Assembly: GCA_964499285.1 (NCBI GenBank)
Contig: CAZCLA010000079.1
Coordinates: 1 to 5,012 of the forward strand
Direction: 5' to 3'
Length of the DNA stretch: 5,012 nucleotides
Source: JAGFIY01 sp964499285
Lineage (GTDB): Bacteria; Bacteroidota; Ignavibacteria; Ignavibacteriales; Melioribacteraceae
The notes under the pieces were generated by a model. That model was not told the DNA's origin and did not search any database. It saw nothing but the letters and a program-made list of their open reading frames with translations. The translations under genes were made by a program, and so were the position numbers. Shown here in pieces: positions 4,950 through 5,012 of the stretch. How positions within the stretch are numbered: the stretch's first letter is position 1; each line of letters opens with the position of its first letter.

Positions 4950-5012
4950 AAATCCGAATTTTTGAGAATGCAAATTATTGTATCAAAGAAATCTTTGCAT
5001 CTTCATGAACAT
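4950..5012. other. Window end: possible start or end of a gene, undecided
   Basis: Two short open stretches reach the edge. On the - strand, a frame ends ...HEDAKISLIQ with TAA at 4977-4975; it could be the C-terminus of a convergent gene sharing the symmetrical terminator. On the + strand, an ATG at 4968 opens MQIIVSKKSLHLHEH to the edge. Neither can be confirmed from 15 codons or fewer. Confidence 0.2.

Noticed and set aside
4968..5000. ATGCAAA ... TTTGCAT inverted repeat near the window end
   Set aside because: Seven-base arms around a 19-base spacer in AT-rich DNA; easily chance, with no flanking signal.
1..5012. Mobile element, phage, CRISPR array or defence system
   Set aside because: No transposase, integrase, nuclease or helicase motifs, no direct-repeat array, and no target-site duplications were seen. 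The tRNA's 3' end is not repeated elsewhere in the window.

Overview
This AT-rich window shows a Gram-negative bacterium: an ExbD-TonB pair, a Sec signal peptide on a beta-propeller protein, and a BamE-fold periplasmic protein. The low GC, the Bacteroidota-like promoter words (TTTG ... TAnnTTT), the weak or absent Shine-Dalgarno sites at some genes and the types of membrane proteins suggest the FCB group, perhaps Ignavibacteriota/Chlorobi-like. That placement is inference. There is no sign of a phage, transposon, CRISPR array or recent transfer.

Layout. On the + strand, positions 1-860 hold the end of an ExbD/TolR-family gene and a complete TonB-family gene overlapping it by one base. These are the inner-membrane energy-transduction parts that drive outer-membrane uptake. 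After a 72-base gap comes a membrane-anchored SGNH/GDSL-type hydrolase (933-1904). From 4260 back to 1944 the - strand carries a tight run of genes. It starts with a small 55-residue ORF, then a 47-base gap with a perfect hairpin. Four nearly abutting genes follow: a secreted six-bladed NHL-type beta-propeller, a DUF2085 membrane protein with CHQ and CxRCxGIY motifs, a four-helix membrane protein resembling DUF4199-like families, and a 94-residue membrane protein. The last three start at GTG, TTG and TTG, so they probably depend on translational coupling. Back on the + strand, 4369-4788 encodes a secreted coiled-coil protein with a BamE/SmpA-like C-terminal domain. It is followed by tRNA-Gln(CTG) (4839-4911) and a strong Rho-independent terminator (4915-4949).

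How they work together. ExbD and TonB form one functional unit. The four - strand genes look like an operon of envelope proteins of unknown role. The SGNH protein, the BamE-like protein and the tRNA appear to be independent units. The most useful points for a second look are the unusual in-frame stop/start junctions and non-ATG starts of the - strand operon, the unlisted 55-residue ORF with its downstream hairpin, and the non-lipidated BamE-like protein.
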